From an uncultured beta proteobacterium (lineage in GTDB: Bacteria; Pseudomonadota; Gammaproteobacteria; Burkholderiales; Burkholderiaceae_C), in assembly GCA_903938815.1 (NCBI GenBank), contig CAJAES010000072.1, positions 62,001 through 126,000 on the forward strand: a stretch of 64,000 nt of DNA, read 5' to 3'. Numbering within the stretch: position 1 is the first letter of the stretch; the number at the start of each line of letters is the position of its first letter. Of this stretch, positions 26,387 to 35,329 are shown piece by piece. The notes below the pieces were generated by a model. The model worked only from the letters and a program-made list of their open reading frames with translations, did not search any database and was not told the DNA's origin. The translations under genes and the position numbers were made by a program.

Positions 26387-27196
26387 ATGAGCCCGTGGAC
26401 CCTCCTGCGCGTACGCGCCTCGACCCTTCTGCTGTCGCTGTCCGCATTGGCCCTTGCGGGCTGCGGCATGGCGCCGAAGGACCCGCGCGACACGAGCGCC
26501 GAGGAGATGTACGCCGAAGCGCGTCAGGAGATGGACAGCGGCGCCTATGACGCCGCCATCAAGCGCCTCGCCCGGGTCGAGGCCCTCGGGGCCGGCACCC
26601 TGCTGGCGCAACAGGCGCAGATCGACCTCGCCTACGTGCAGTGGCGCACCGGCGAGCGTGCAGCCGCGCTGGCCACGCTGGACCGCTTCATCAAGTTCAA
26701 CCCGTCCAGCCCGGCGCTCGACTACGCGCTGTATCTGCGCGGTCTGGTGAACTTCAACGACAACCTGGGGTTCCTGGCCTCGATCTCGCGTCAGGACCTG
26801 TCCGAGCGCGACCAGCAGGCGTCACGCGACGCCTTCCAGTCGTTCAAGCAGCTCACCGAGCAGTTCCCCGATTCGCGCTACACGCCCGACGCCGCGGTCC
26901 GCATGGGCTACATCGTCAACGCGCTGGCCAGCCACGAAGTGCACGTGGCGCGCTACTACTACCGGCGCGGCGCCTATGTGGCTGCGGCCAACCGCGCGCA
27001 GCGCGCGGTGGCCGACTTCCAGAACTCGCCCTCGGCCGAAGAGGCGCTCTACATCCTGTCGCTGAGCTACGACAAGCTGGGGTTGAAGGAACTGCGTGAC
27101 GGCAGCGACCGCGTGCTGAAGCAGAACTTTCCCTCCAGCCGCTTCCTGGTGGAAGGTCTTCGCGGGCCCGACAAGGCCTGGTGGCAGTTCTGGTAG
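26387..27196 (+). CDS. bamD: Outer-membrane assembly lipoprotein BamD
   Basis: Essential lipoprotein of the BAM complex that contacts BamA through TPR repeats. The 269-residue protein has a lipoprotein signal (LLLSLSALALAGCG) followed by about five TPR-like helical pairs beginning AEEMYAEARQEMDSGAYDAA. The segment YVAAANRAQRAVADFQNSPS is typical. The listed start at 25460 runs antisense through rluD and was discarded. A strong hairpin follows the gene. Confidence 0.95.
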   Translation: MSPWTLLRVRASTLLLSLSALALAGCGMAPKDPRDTSAEEMYAEARQEMDSGAYDAAIKRLARVEALGAGTLLAQQAQIDLAYVQWRTGERAAALATLDRFIKFNPSSPALDYALYLRGLVNFNDNLGFLASISRQDLSERDQQASRDAFQSFKQLTEQFPDSRYTPDAAVRMGYIVNALASHEVHVARYYYRRGAYVAAANRAQRAVADFQNSPSAEEALYILSLSYDKLGLKELRDGSDRVLKQNFPSSRFLVEGLRGPDKAWWQFW

Positions 27197-27239
27197 CAAA
27201 CGGCTGAATCGTTGCCTGTCCGGCTGTCTGGTTTGCCTG

Positions 27240-27263
27240 AAATCGGCCCTCCCGGGCCGATTT
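27240..27263 (+). terminator. Terminator hairpin after bamD
   Basis: Perfect 10-bp inverted repeat AAATCGGCCC/GGGCCGATTT around a TCCC loop, 44 bases after the bamD stop. The T-tract is short (TTT), so it may work partly or in both directions. Confidence 0.7.
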
Positions 27264-27651
27264 CCTCGTCCAAGCCCTGGCTTGCTTGCCCCTGATCCGT
27301 CCCCGGCCCAAGCTCACTCGTCAGTCCGCGCGCCAGACGGACTGCGGCATCAGGAGTAACCGGAGGACTCGCGGCATGTCACGTCATGTCAAGGCCCGTC
27401 CGTCCACTCGGCGTATGAGGCAATTCCCAGGCGCATCGCCCAAGCTAGATGCTGGGCTGATCTGAGCGAACACCGGGTTCGCGTCGTCGCCCCGACCGGG
27501 AGTCGGCTTCAATTCGAGAAGGAAAGAGATCACGCTGGATGCCACGAACCGCCTGCGCCTGACGTTCCGGGAACGGGTATTCAACCTCCTGTATCCCGTC
27601 TGGAATCGCATTGGCGTTGCGCGCCGAGCGAAGAGACGGCGAGTCGATCTG
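27264..27651 (+). other. Intergenic stretch with an open in-frame extension of the downstream methyltransferase
   Basis: The first 200 bases show no gene, tRNA or repeat. From 27466, after an in-frame TGA, the methyltransferase frame is open and reads as plausible protein, with LTFRERVFNLLYPVWNRIGV just before the first ATG. No ATG, GTG or TTG occurs in this extension. An AAGGA lies five bases before an in-frame ATC at about 27529. Confidence 0.5.
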
Positions 27652-28176
27652 ATGCTGCAGTCGGCGGGCATCAACCCGAAACAGGAACTGCGCATTCTGG
27701 AAATCGGCTGCGGCAACGGGCAGGATTTCATTTCCCACTTCCGCGGCATGAGCCAACTGAAGCTGTTCGGCATGGACATCGACGACTACGGCATCCAGCA
27801 ACCGAATTTCAGCTTCGTTCATGGGGACGCAACGAACATCCCCTTTCCTGACGGGTACTTCGATCTGGTCGTCTCGATCGGTGTTCTCGAGCACATCGAA
27901 CCCATCTCCAGGCTGCTGGAAATGACGCGGGAGATCGAACGCGTCGGAAAAGCCTACTCGGTCGTCGTACCCAGCATCGCCACCCGGCTCGAGCCCCACA
28001 CGATGGTGTGGCGCTGGCAGCTCAAACCGTGGGGCAGAAAGCGAGCCGTTCCGGCGCTCAACTACTTCAGTGATGAAGCGTGGCTGCAGTTCGATGGATT
28101 TCGATCTGCCTCCATCAAGACCTTTGCCTATTTGCCTGTGCTGATCAAGAACACCTTGATATTCAAGCGCGCCTAA
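27652..28176 (+). CDS. Class I SAM-dependent methyltransferase
   Basis: A 174-residue (from the first ATG) Rossmann-fold methyltransferase of the Methyltransf_11 type. The SAM-binding motif I ILEIGCGNGQDF lies near residue 15, an acidic motif II end (GMDIDDYGI) near 40, and FDLVVSIGVLEHIEPI near 72. Its acceptor is unknown; relatives modify lipids, quinones and sugars. Base composition is visibly lower in GC than its neighbours, and it stands alone between bamD and the helicase gene, so transfer is likely. The N-terminus may be about 40 residues longer (see the preceding entry). It converges on the helicase gene with a 4-base overlap. Confidence 0.8.
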   Translation: MLQSAGINPKQELRILEIGCGNGQDFISHFRGMSQLKLFGMDIDDYGIQQPNFSFVHGDATNIPFPDGYFDLVVSIGVLEHIEPISRLLEMTREIERVGKAYSVVVPSIATRLEPHTMVWRWQLKPWGRKRAVPALNYFSDEAWLQFDGFRSASIKTFAYLPVLIKNTLIFKRA

Positions 28177-30140
28177 GCGGCCAGGCTGGCCAGCCACTGG
28201 CCGGCCTCTTCCTGGCTGTGGATTCGCCCCATCGGGGGCAACGCGGCCAGCAGCCGCTCTCCATAGCGTGAGTTGGCGAGGCGCGTATCGCACAACACGA
28301 GCAGGCCGCGGTCGGATTCCGTGCGGATCAATCGCCCGGCGCCCTGCTTCAGGGCCACTGCCGCCTCGGCCACGAAGTAGGCATCGAACGGGTCCTTGCC
28401 CTCGGCCTTGAGCTGGCGCACGCGGGCCTCCACCAGCGGATCGTTCGGGGGCGGGAACGGCAGCTTGTCGATCAGCACGCATTGCAGGGCATCGCCCGGC
28501 ATGTCGATGCCCTCCCAGAAGCTGTGCGAACCCACCAGCACCTTGCCGACACCGTCGCCGAAACGCTGCAGCAGCGTGCGCCGCGGCTCGCTGCCCTGCA
28601 CCAGGACCTCCAGCGTCGCGCCCTGCTTTTCAAGCCAGGCGCGCAGCGCGTCGGCGATGCCCGGCAGCACGCGCAGCGTGGTCGTCAGCACGAAGGTACG
28701 GCCACCCAGACGGTGGGCGCAACGCGCCGCCAGCGTCCCCACGGCCGCCGGGTGCGCGCCGTCGTTGGGCAGCGGCAGGCGCGAAGGCACCCACAGCCGC
28801 GCCTGGTTCGGGTAGTCGAAGGGGCTGCCCACGCGCAGGTGCACGGCATCCTCAAGGCCTGTGGACCGCGTGAACCAGCCCAGTTCATCATCGTCGCCCA
28901 GCGTGGCCGAGGTGAAGATCCAGGCCCTCGGCGCCTTCTGGCGCTGCTCGGTCAGCATCGACCGGATGTCCAGCGGCGACTCCACCAGGCGCGCCTGGTG
29001 CGTGCTCAGATCCACCCAGCGGACATGGCCGTTGGGCAGCGGGCCCAGGAAGCGCGCCATCAGCGCCATGAGCGCGCGGGCCCGTTCGGCCAGGCGCAGA
29101 AAATCGGGCGCGGCGCCTTCCATGGCCTCGCAGGCCAGCGCGGTGGATTCGGCAGCAGCGGCCAGCGCAGCCAGCGGGGCGTCGAGCATGCCGTCGGCGG
29201 CGCATTCCTCGTAGCGCAGCTTCAGCGTGCCGCGCACGTCGTGGCGCGGGCCGGCACAGGCCAGGCGCAGTTCGCGGGCCGCGAGTTCCAGGCGCGCGGA
29301 CAGGCCCTGCCAATCCTGCAGGCCGCGTGCATGCTGCAGGCCGACGCCCAGCACATCGCGCGCAAGATCCAGCGCCTGCCCCGTGGACAAGGTGCTGCCC
29401 AGAAACTGCACGCCGGCCTCGACGAGCTGGTGTGCCTCGTCGAAGACGGCGGCGTCCACGGTGGGCAGCAGTTCGGCCACGCCGCTGTCGCGCAGGGACA
29501 GGTCGGCGAAGAACAGGTGGTGGTTGATGACGACGAGGTCGGCCGCCATGGCATCGCGCCGCGCCTGCATCACGTGGCAGTTGCGATAGGCCGGGCAATC
29601 GCTGCCCAGGCAGTTCTCGCGCGTGGATGTCACGAGCGGGATCACCGGGGAGCGGTCGTCCAGGCCGTCGATCTCGGCGAGATCCCCGCTGCGGGTGGAC
29701 TGCGCCCAGGTCTCGACCCGGGCCAGTTGCCGCACGGCCCAGCGGTCGGGCAGCTGCGCGCTGAGGCGGGCCATCTCGAGCCGGTGGCGGCACAGGTAGC
29801 TGGCGCGGCCCTTCAGCAGCGCCAGCGTCACGGGCACGCCCAATGCGTCCCGCAGGCGAGGCAGGTCCCGAAGGAAGAGCTGGTCCTGCAGGCTCTTGGT
29901 GGCGGTGCTGACCAGCGCGCGCCCGCCGGACAGCAGCAACGGCACGAGGTAGGCGAAGGTCTTGCCGACACCCGTGCCGGCCTCGGCCACGAGCGCGTGA
30001 CGCTGCTCGAGCGCTTCGGCCACGGCCGCGGACAGGCGGTCCTGTGCCGCGCGGGGCTTGAATCCGGGGTCACGGCGCGCGAGCGGGCCGCCATCCTCGA
30101 AGGCCTCGGCCACCTGGCGTGCCAGATCCGTGGCGCTCAG
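28173..30140 (-). CDS. DinG/YoaA-family iron-sulfur ATP-dependent DNA helicase
   Basis: XPD-like superfamily 2 helicase, 5'-3', linked to DNA damage tolerance in E. coli. Seen: Walker A AEAGTGVGKTFAYLVP, four-Cys iron-sulfur region with CLGSDCPAYRNC, DEAH box VFDEAHQL, and motif VI QGAGRLIRTESDRG near the C-terminus. No ATG opens the frame near the conserved start. A CTG at 30140, overlapping the TGA of the upstream DUF465 gene (CTGA) with CCGGAG five bases before it, is the best start; a GTG at 30113 is the alternative. The listed ATG at 30413 would run through the DUF465 gene. Confidence 0.9.
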   Translation of the reverse strand: MSATDLARQVAEAFEDGGPLARRDPGFKPRAAQDRLSAAVAEALEQRHALVAEAGTGVGKTFAYLVPLLLSGGRALVSTATKSLQDQLFLRDLPRLRDALGVPVTLALLKGRASYLCRHRLEMARLSAQLPDRWAVRQLARVETWAQSTRSGDLAEIDGLDDRSPVIPLVTSTRENCLGSDCPAYRNCHVMQARRDAMAADLVVINHHLFFADLSLRDSGVAELLPTVDAAVFDEAHQLVEAGVQFLGSTLSTGQALDLARDVLGVGLQHARGLQDWQGLSARLELAARELRLACAGPRHDVRGTLKLRYEECAADGMLDAPLAALAAAAESTALACEAMEGAAPDFLRLAERARALMALMARFLGPLPNGHVRWVDLSTHQARLVESPLDIRSMLTEQRQKAPRAWIFTSATLGDDDELGWFTRSTGLEDAVHLRVGSPFDYPNQARLWVPSRLPLPNDGAHPAAVGTLAARCAHRLGGRTFVLTTTLRVLPGIADALRAWLEKQGATLEVLVQGSEPRRTLLQRFGDGVGKVLVGSHSFWEGIDMPGDALQCVLIDKLPFPPPNDPLVEARVRQLKAEGKDPFDAYFVAEAAVALKQGAGRLIRTESDRGLLVLCDTRLANSRYGERLLAALPPMGRIHSQEEAGQWLASLAA

Positions 30141-30340
30141 GCGGGCTCCGGCGGGTCGAGCTCGATTTCCAGCCGCGAGATCTGGTCGCGCAGCACCAGG
30201 CGGCGCTTCTTCAGGCGGCGAAGGCTGAGGTCGTCGAGCGGAGGAGCCTCGGCCGTGCAATCGATCAGGCTGTCGAGATCGGCATGTTCCATGCGCAACT
30301 CGATCAGTCGTCGATGAGGGGAATGCAGGTCTTGATCCAT
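30137..30340 (-). CDS. DUF465 (YdcH/SlyX-like) small coiled-coil protein
   Basis: A 67-residue charged helical protein beginning DQDLHSPHRRLIELRMEHADLD and ending with LSLRRLKKRRLVLRDQISRLE, the DUF465 pattern. Function is unknown in the family. The start at 30340 was chosen over 30379 since the first 13 residues of the longer frame do not match. It overlaps the helicase start and is probably co-translated with it. Confidence 0.8.
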   Translation of the reverse strand: MDQDLHSPHRRLIELRMEHADLDSLIDCTAEAPPLDDLSLRRLKKRRLVLRDQISRLEIELDPPEPA

Positions 30341-30378
30341 GGGAATGCAGGCAGGAGCCGAGTTTATAGTCCGGCTCA

Positions 30379-31140
30379 ATGAGCGCTACCGCATTTCGAA
30401 TGACCGCCTCCACCGGCCTGCATCGCGGTGACCGTGCCTATCAGCAGGATCAGGTCGAGATCCTGATGCACGAGCGCGTGCAAGGCTGTGCTCTGGCCGT
30501 GCTGGCCGACGGCATGGGCGGCAAGAGCGGCGGCCGCAAGGCCGCGGACCAGGTTCTCCTGACCGCCCGCCAACTGTTCGACCGCTTCGTGCCGGGCAAG
30601 GACGACGCCGCCGAGTTGCTGAAGGCCCTGGTGGACGAATCCCACCTGATGATCAAGCTGACCGCGATCACGGCCGAGGAAGAGCCGCACAGCACCGTGG
30701 CCGCCTACCTGCTCACGCCCAACCTGATGTGCGAGGCCGTGCACGCCGGCGACTCCCGCGTGTATCACTTCCGCGGCGGCGAGATGGTCGGCCGCAGCGT
30801 AGACCACTCCTTCGTGCAGCGCCTTGTCGAGGAAGGCAAGATCACCGAGGAGCAGGCCAACTCTCACCCGCAGTCCAACCTGCTGACCGGCTGCCTCGGC
30901 ACGCACCAGGATCCGCCGCATTCACCCTGGTCGCTCGGCGAGCTCCAGCCCGGCGACACGATGCTGGCCTGCAGCGACGGCCTGTGGCACTACTTCACGC
31001 CGAAGGAACTGGGTGCGATCGTGAACACCCTGCCCCCGCGGGAAGCCAGCGAGATGCTGATCAACAAGGCGCGCCAGCGCGCACGCGGCGGCGGCGACAA
31101 CCTGTCTCTCGCCATGATCAGGATCGACCCGCTGCGCTGA
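30379..31140 (+). CDS. PP2C-family serine/threonine protein phosphatase
   Basis: A 253-residue Mg/Mn-dependent phosphatase. Metal-binding motifs are LADGMGGKSGG near residue 43, VHAGDSRVYHFRGGEM near 118, CSDGLWHYF near 198 and GGDNLSLAMIRID at the end. It dephosphorylates Ser/Thr residues on unknown targets. No protein kinase gene lies nearby, unlike the usual kinase-phosphatase pairs. It is transcribed away from the DUF465/helicase pair and converges on zapE with 22 bases between stops. Confidence 0.92.
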   Translation: MSATAFRMTASTGLHRGDRAYQQDQVEILMHERVQGCALAVLADGMGGKSGGRKAADQVLLTARQLFDRFVPGKDDAAELLKALVDESHLMIKLTAITAEEEPHSTVAAYLLTPNLMCEAVHAGDSRVYHFRGGEMVGRSVDHSFVQRLVEEGKITEEQANSHPQSNLLTGCLGTHQDPPHSPWSLGELQPGDTMLACSDGLWHYFTPKELGAIVNTLPPREASEMLINKARQRARGGGDNLSLAMIRIDPLR

Positions 31141-31162
31141 AGCGCGGCTTGCGCCGGCGGGC

Positions 31163-32260
31163 TCAGGTGAGCCCGGTGTCGACCTCTCGCCGTTCCAGCT
31201 CCAGGTATTCGGCCGACTGCATCTCGTGCAGCCGCGACACCGTCCGCGGAAACTCGTGCGACATCGGCCCTTCGGTGTAGAGCTGGTCGGCCGGCACCTC
31301 GGCGGAGAGGATCAGCTTGACGCGCCGGTCGTAGAGCACGTCCACCAGCCACGTGAAGCGGCGCGCCTCGCTGGCGAGGCGCGGCGGCATCAGGGGCACG
31401 CCCGACAGCAGCACCGTGTGAAACCGCGATGCGATCTCGAGGTAGTCGTTCTGCGAACGCGGGCCGCCGCACAGCGTCTTGAAGTCGAACCACACCACGC
31501 CGCCGGCACGCCGAAGCGCACGCAGTTCCCGGTGCTCGATGTTCAGCACCGGCGGCTCCTCGCGCGCCTCAGCCAGGTTGGTGAAGGCCTGCGCCATCTC
31601 GGCCTCGGCGACCTCACCCAGCGGCTGGTGGTACATCTGCACCTGCTGCAGCGTGCGGCGCCGGTAGTCGTTTCCGGCGTCGACGTTCAGCACCTCGAGC
31701 TTGTCCTTGAGCAGCGCGATGGCCGGCAGGATGCGGTCGCGGTGCAGCCCGTTGGGGTACAGGCCGTCGGGGTGAAAGTTGGACGTCGTGACGATGCTGA
31801 CGCGGTGTTCGAACATCGACACCAGCAAGCGGTGCAGGATCATCGCGTCGGTGACGTCGGCGACGTGGAACTCGTCGAAGCAGATCAGTCGGAAACGGCG
31901 CGCGATGCGCTCGCCCAGCACCTGCAGCGGGTCGGCCGTGCCCTTCAGCTCCTGCAGTTCACGGTGCACCTCGCGCATGAACTCGTGGAAGTGCAGGCGC
32001 GTCTTGCGCGTGAGCGGCACCGACTGGAAGAAGCAGTCCATCAGGAAGCTCTTGCCGCGCCCGACACCGCCCCACATGTAGACGCCACGCGGGATCGGCG
32101 GGCGCACCAGCAGCTTTGTCAGCGGGTTGCGCCGCCGAGCCTTGTAGGTCGCCCACTCGTCCTCGCAGCGCTCCAGCGCGGCAACGGCGCGCAACTGCGC
32201 GTCGTCGGTCGCGTAGCCACGCTCGGCGAGCGTGGCCTCGTACAGCGCCCTGACACCCAT
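31163..32260 (-). CDS. zapE: Cell division protein ZapE (AFG1-type ATPase)
   Basis: AAA-type ATPase that acts on the FtsZ ring. The 365-residue protein has Walker A WGGVGRGKSFLMD near residue 65 and Walker B RLICFDEFHVADVTDA near 130, the LACE1/AFG1 signature. The start at 32260 is 12 bases after the lpdA stop; the listed frame to 33586 runs through lpdA out of frame and is spurious. Its place after sucA-sucB-lpdA is typical of Burkholderiales. Confidence 0.94.
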   Translation of the reverse strand: MGVRALYEATLAERGYATDDAQLRAVAALERCEDEWATYKARRRNPLTKLLVRPPIPRGVYMWGGVGRGKSFLMDCFFQSVPLTRKTRLHFHEFMREVHRELQELKGTADPLQVLGERIARRFRLICFDEFHVADVTDAMILHRLLVSMFEHRVSIVTTSNFHPDGLYPNGLHRDRILPAIALLKDKLEVLNVDAGNDYRRRTLQQVQMYHQPLGEVAEAEMAQAFTNLAEAREEPPVLNIEHRELRALRRAGGVVWFDFKTLCGGPRSQNDYLEIASRFHTVLLSGVPLMPPRLASEARRFTWLVDVLYDRRVKLILSAEVPADQLYTEGPMSHEFPRTVSRLHEMQSAEYLELERREVDTGLT

Positions 32261-32271
32261 CGCCCCGGGCT

Positions 32272-33690
32272 TCAGAAATTCAGGGTGCGCTTGTCGACCG
32301 CGAGCGCGGCTTCCTTCGTCGCCTCGCTGAGCGACGGGTGCGCGTGGCAGATGCGCGCGATGTCCTCGCTGCTGGCGCGGAACTCCATCGCCACCACGGC
32401 CTCGGCGATCAGTTCGCTGGCCATCGGGCCGACGATGTGCACGCCCAGGATCTCGTCGGTGACGGCATCGGCCAGGAACTTGACCATGCCGGTGGTGTCG
32501 CCGAGCGCGCGCGCACGGCCGTTGGCCAGGAACGGGAAGGTGCCGGCCTTGTACTGGGCGCCCCGCGCCTTGAGCTGCTGCTCGGTCTCGCCCACCCACG
32601 CGATCTCGGGGCTGGTGTAGATGACCCAGGGGATCGTGTTGAAGTTGACGTGGCCGTGCTGCCCGGCCATGCGCTCGGCCACCGCAACGCCCTCTTCTTC
32701 GGCCTTGTGGGCGAGCATCGGCCCGCGGACGACGTCGCCCACCGCCCACACGCCGGGCAGGTTGGTCCGGCACTCGGCGTCCACGACGATGGCGCCGCGT
32801 TCGTCGAGCTTCAGGCCCACGGCCTCGACGTTGAGCCCCGTGGTGTTGGGCACGCGGCCGATGGAGATGATGAGCTTGTCGACCACCAGTTCCTGGGCTT
32901 CGCCCTTGGCGTTGGTCCAGGCGATGTTCACGCCCTTCTTGCCCGTCTTGATCTCGCCGACCTTCACGCCGAGCTCGATCTTCAGGCCCTGCTTCGTGAA
33001 CGCCTTGTGGGCTTCCTTGGCGATCTGCTCGTCCACCGCCCCCAGGAAGGTGGGCAGCCCTTCGAGCACCGTGACCTCCGCGCCGAGACGACGCCACACG
33101 GAGCCCATCTCCAGGCCGATGACGCCGGCGCCGATGAGGCCCAGCTTCTTCGGCACCGCGCCGACGCGCAGCGCGCCGTCGTTGCTGAGGATCTGCTGCT
33201 CGTCGAAGGGCGTGCCCGGCAGCGCGCGCGCGCTCGAGCCCGTGGCCACGACGACCTGCCGGCCCGTCAGGGTCTCGGCGCCGACGGCGATCTCGTAGCC
33301 ACCCTCGACCGCGCGGACGAACGAGCCGCGGCCGTGGAAGAAGCTGATCTTGTTCTTCTTGAGGAGGTACAGGATGCCGTCGTTGTTCTGCTTCACGACC
33401 TGGTCCTTGCGGGCCAGCATCTTCGGCACGTCGATGCTCAGGTCCTTCAGGCCGATGCCGTGGTCGGCGAAGTGGTGCGCCGCCTGCTCGTAGTGCTCGC
33501 TCGACTGCAGCAGCGCCTTGCTGGGAATGCAGCCCACGTTCGTGCAGGTACCGCCCGGGGCGGGGCCGCCGGCGGCGTTCTTCCACTCGTCGATGCAGGC
33601 GGTCTTGAAGCCCAGCTGGGCGGCGCGGATGGCGGCGATGTAGCCACCGGGGCCACCGCCGATGACGATGACGTCGAAAGATTGGGACAT
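32272..33690 (-). CDS. lpdA: Dihydrolipoyl dehydrogenase (E3)
   Basis: FAD enzyme that reoxidises dihydrolipoamide and reduces NAD+ for the 2-oxoglutarate dehydrogenase complex. The 472-residue protein has the FAD motif VIGGGPGGYIAAIRAA, the redox disulfide GGTCTNVGCIPSKALL near residue 47, an NAD-binding GAGVIGLEMGSVWRRLG near 190, and the His-Glu catalytic pair within HAHPSLSEATKEA at the C-terminus. Confidence 0.97.
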   Translation of the reverse strand: MSQSFDVIVIGGGPGGYIAAIRAAQLGFKTACIDEWKNAAGGPAPGGTCTNVGCIPSKALLQSSEHYEQAAHHFADHGIGLKDLSIDVPKMLARKDQVVKQNNDGILYLLKKNKISFFHGRGSFVRAVEGGYEIAVGAETLTGRQVVVATGSSARALPGTPFDEQQILSNDGALRVGAVPKKLGLIGAGVIGLEMGSVWRRLGAEVTVLEGLPTFLGAVDEQIAKEAHKAFTKQGLKIELGVKVGEIKTGKKGVNIAWTNAKGEAQELVVDKLIISIGRVPNTTGLNVEAVGLKLDERGAIVVDAECRTNLPGVWAVGDVVRGPMLAHKAEEEGVAVAERMAGQHGHVNFNTIPWVIYTSPEIAWVGETEQQLKARGAQYKAGTFPFLANGRARALGDTTGMVKFLADAVTDEILGVHIVGPMASELIAEAVVAMEFRASSEDIARICHAHPSLSEATKEAALAVDKRTLNF

Positions 33691-33697
33691 GGTGTGA

Positions 33698-34018
33698 TCA
33701 GTTGGCGGACCCGTCCTCGGGGACGAAGATCCAGAGCAGGAGGTACAGCAGCACGCCGGTGCCGCCGAAGATGGCCAGCACCGTCAGCAGAAGCCGCCAC
33801 ACCCAGGTGTCGACCCCGCTGATGACGGCGATGCCGCCGCAGACCCCGCCCAGCCAGCGGTCGGTGCGGCTGCGGCGGAAGCGGTTGAACTGGGGGGACG
33901 AAAAGGGTGCGGGTTCCCCGGAAAGGACCCGAGCCTTGGCACGCTGGAACTCGTCGTCGGTGAGCGACCCGGCGGCGCGCAGCGCCTCCAGGCGTGAAAG
34001 TTCTTCGGCCAGGCTCAT
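33698..34018 (-). CDS. SHOCT plus PspC domain membrane protein
   Basis: A 106-residue protein. The first 30 residues (LSRLEALRAAGSLTDDEFQRAK) are a SHOCT-like helical pair. Residues about 47-100 are a PspC domain with RWLGGVCGGIAV and a membrane helix WVWRLLLTVLAIFGGTGVLLYLLLW-like region. PspC proteins sense membrane stress. It is inserted between sucB and lpdA with only short gaps (19 and 7 bases), so it is transcribed with the 2-oxoglutarate dehydrogenase genes; why is unknown. Confidence 0.85.
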   Translation of the reverse strand: MSLAEELSRLEALRAAGSLTDDEFQRAKARVLSGEPAPFSSPQFNRFRRSRTDRWLGGVCGGIAVISGVDTWVWRLLLTVLAIFGGTGVLLYLLLWIFVPEDGSAN

Positions 34019-34037
34019 GGGTTCCCCTTCAGGGTGG

Positions 34038-35297
34038 TCAGATGTCGAACAGCAGCCGCGCCGGGTCCTCCAGCGCTTCCTTCATCGTCACCAGGCCAAG
34101 CACGGCTTCGCGGCCGTCGATGATCCGGTGGTCATAGCTCATCGCCAGGTAGTTGATCGGGCGGACCACGACCTGACCGTTCTCGACGACCGCACGGTCC
34201 TTGGTGGCGTGAACCCCCAGGATCGCGCTCTGCGGCGGGTTGATGATGGGCGTCGACAGCATCGAGCCGAAGGTGCCGCCGTTGCTGATGCTGAAGGTGC
34301 CGCCAGTCAGCTCGTCGATGCCGAGCTTGCCGTCCTTGGCCTTCTGGCCGAACTCGGCGATCTTCTTCTCGATGTCGGCGAAGGACATCTGGTCGACGTT
34401 GCGCAGCACCGGCACCACCAGGCCGCGCGGCGAACCCACCGCGATGCCGATGTCGAAGTAGCCGTGGTACACGATGTCGTTGCCGTCCACCGAGGCATTG
34501 ATGATCGGGTACTTCTTCAGCGCCGCGACGGCCGCCTTCACGAAGAAGCTCATGAAGCCCAGCTTCACGCCGTGCTCCTTCTCGAACTTCTCCTGGAACT
34601 TCTTGCGCATCTCCATCACCGGGGCCATGTTGACCTCGTTGAAGGTGGTCAGGATGGCATTGGTGCTCTGCGACTGGACCAGGCGCTCGGCGATGCGGGC
34701 ACGCAGGCGGGACATCGGCACGCGCTGTTCAGGGCGGTCGCCGAGATTCATGCCCATCGGTGCGGCAACCTGCTGCAGCGCCGGCTTGGCAGCCGCCGCG
34801 GGCGCGGCAGCCGGTGCCGCCGGCTTCGGCGCAGCGAGCGCGCCGAGCACGTCGCCCTTGGTCACGCGGCCGTCCTTGCCGGTGCCGGGCACCGAGCCCG
34901 ACGCCATGCTGTTGTCGGCCATCAGCTTGGCTGCCGCGGGCATCGCGACACCGGCCTTGGCGGCCGAGACGGGCGCTGCGGCAGCAGCCGGCGCGGGCGC
35001 AGGTGCTGCGGCCGCAGGGGCCGGCGCGGCAGCGGCAGGTGCCGCCGACGCGGTGGCGGCGGTGTCGATGCGCGCGATCAGCTGATCGCTGACGACGGTG
35101 CCGCCGTCCGCCACCACCAGCTCGGCCATGACGCCGGCCGCCGGCGCCGGGACTTCCAGCACGACCTTGTCGGTCTCGATCTCGATCAGGATCTCATCCA
35201 GCGCCACGGCTTCGCCGGGCTTCTTCTTCCACTGCAGCAGCGTCGCTTCGGCGACGGATTCGGACAGCTGCGGGACCTTGACTTCTACGATGGCCAT
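34038..35297 (-). CDS. sucB: 2-Oxoglutarate dehydrogenase E2 (dihydrolipoyl succinyltransferase)
   Basis: Core enzyme of the 2-oxoglutarate dehydrogenase complex. Domains in 419 residues: one lipoyl domain with the modified Lys in [11 protein letters not shown] (residue about 43), an Ala/Pro linker, a peripheral subunit-binding domain around 115-150 ([13 protein letters not shown]), a second Ala-rich linker, and the catalytic domain ending in [18 protein letters not shown] with the active-site His. Located 32 bases after sucA. Confidence 0.97.
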   Translation of the reverse strand: MAIVEVKVPQLSESVAEATLLQWKKKPGEAVALDEILIEIETDKVVLEVPAPAAGVMAELVVADGGTVVSDQLIARIDTAATASAAPAAAAPAPAAAAPAPAPAAAAAPVSAAKAGVAMPAAAKLMADNSMASGSVPGTGKDGRVTKGDVLGALAAPKPAAPAAAPAAAAKPALQQVAAPMGMNLGDRPEQRVPMSRLRARIAERLVQSQSTNAILTTFNEVNMAPVMEMRKKFQEKFEKEHGVKLGFMSFFVKAAVAALKKYPIINASVDGNDIVYHGYFDIGIAVGSPRGLVVPVLRNVDQMSFADIEKKIAEFGQKAKDGKLGIDELTGGTFSISNGGTFGSMLSTPIINPPQSAILGVHATKDRAVVENGQVVVRPINYLAMSYDHRIIDGREAVLGLVTMKEALEDPARLLFDI

Positions 35298-35329
35298 CTC
35301 TCTTCTTTCTTGTCAGATGCGGGTCGGGC

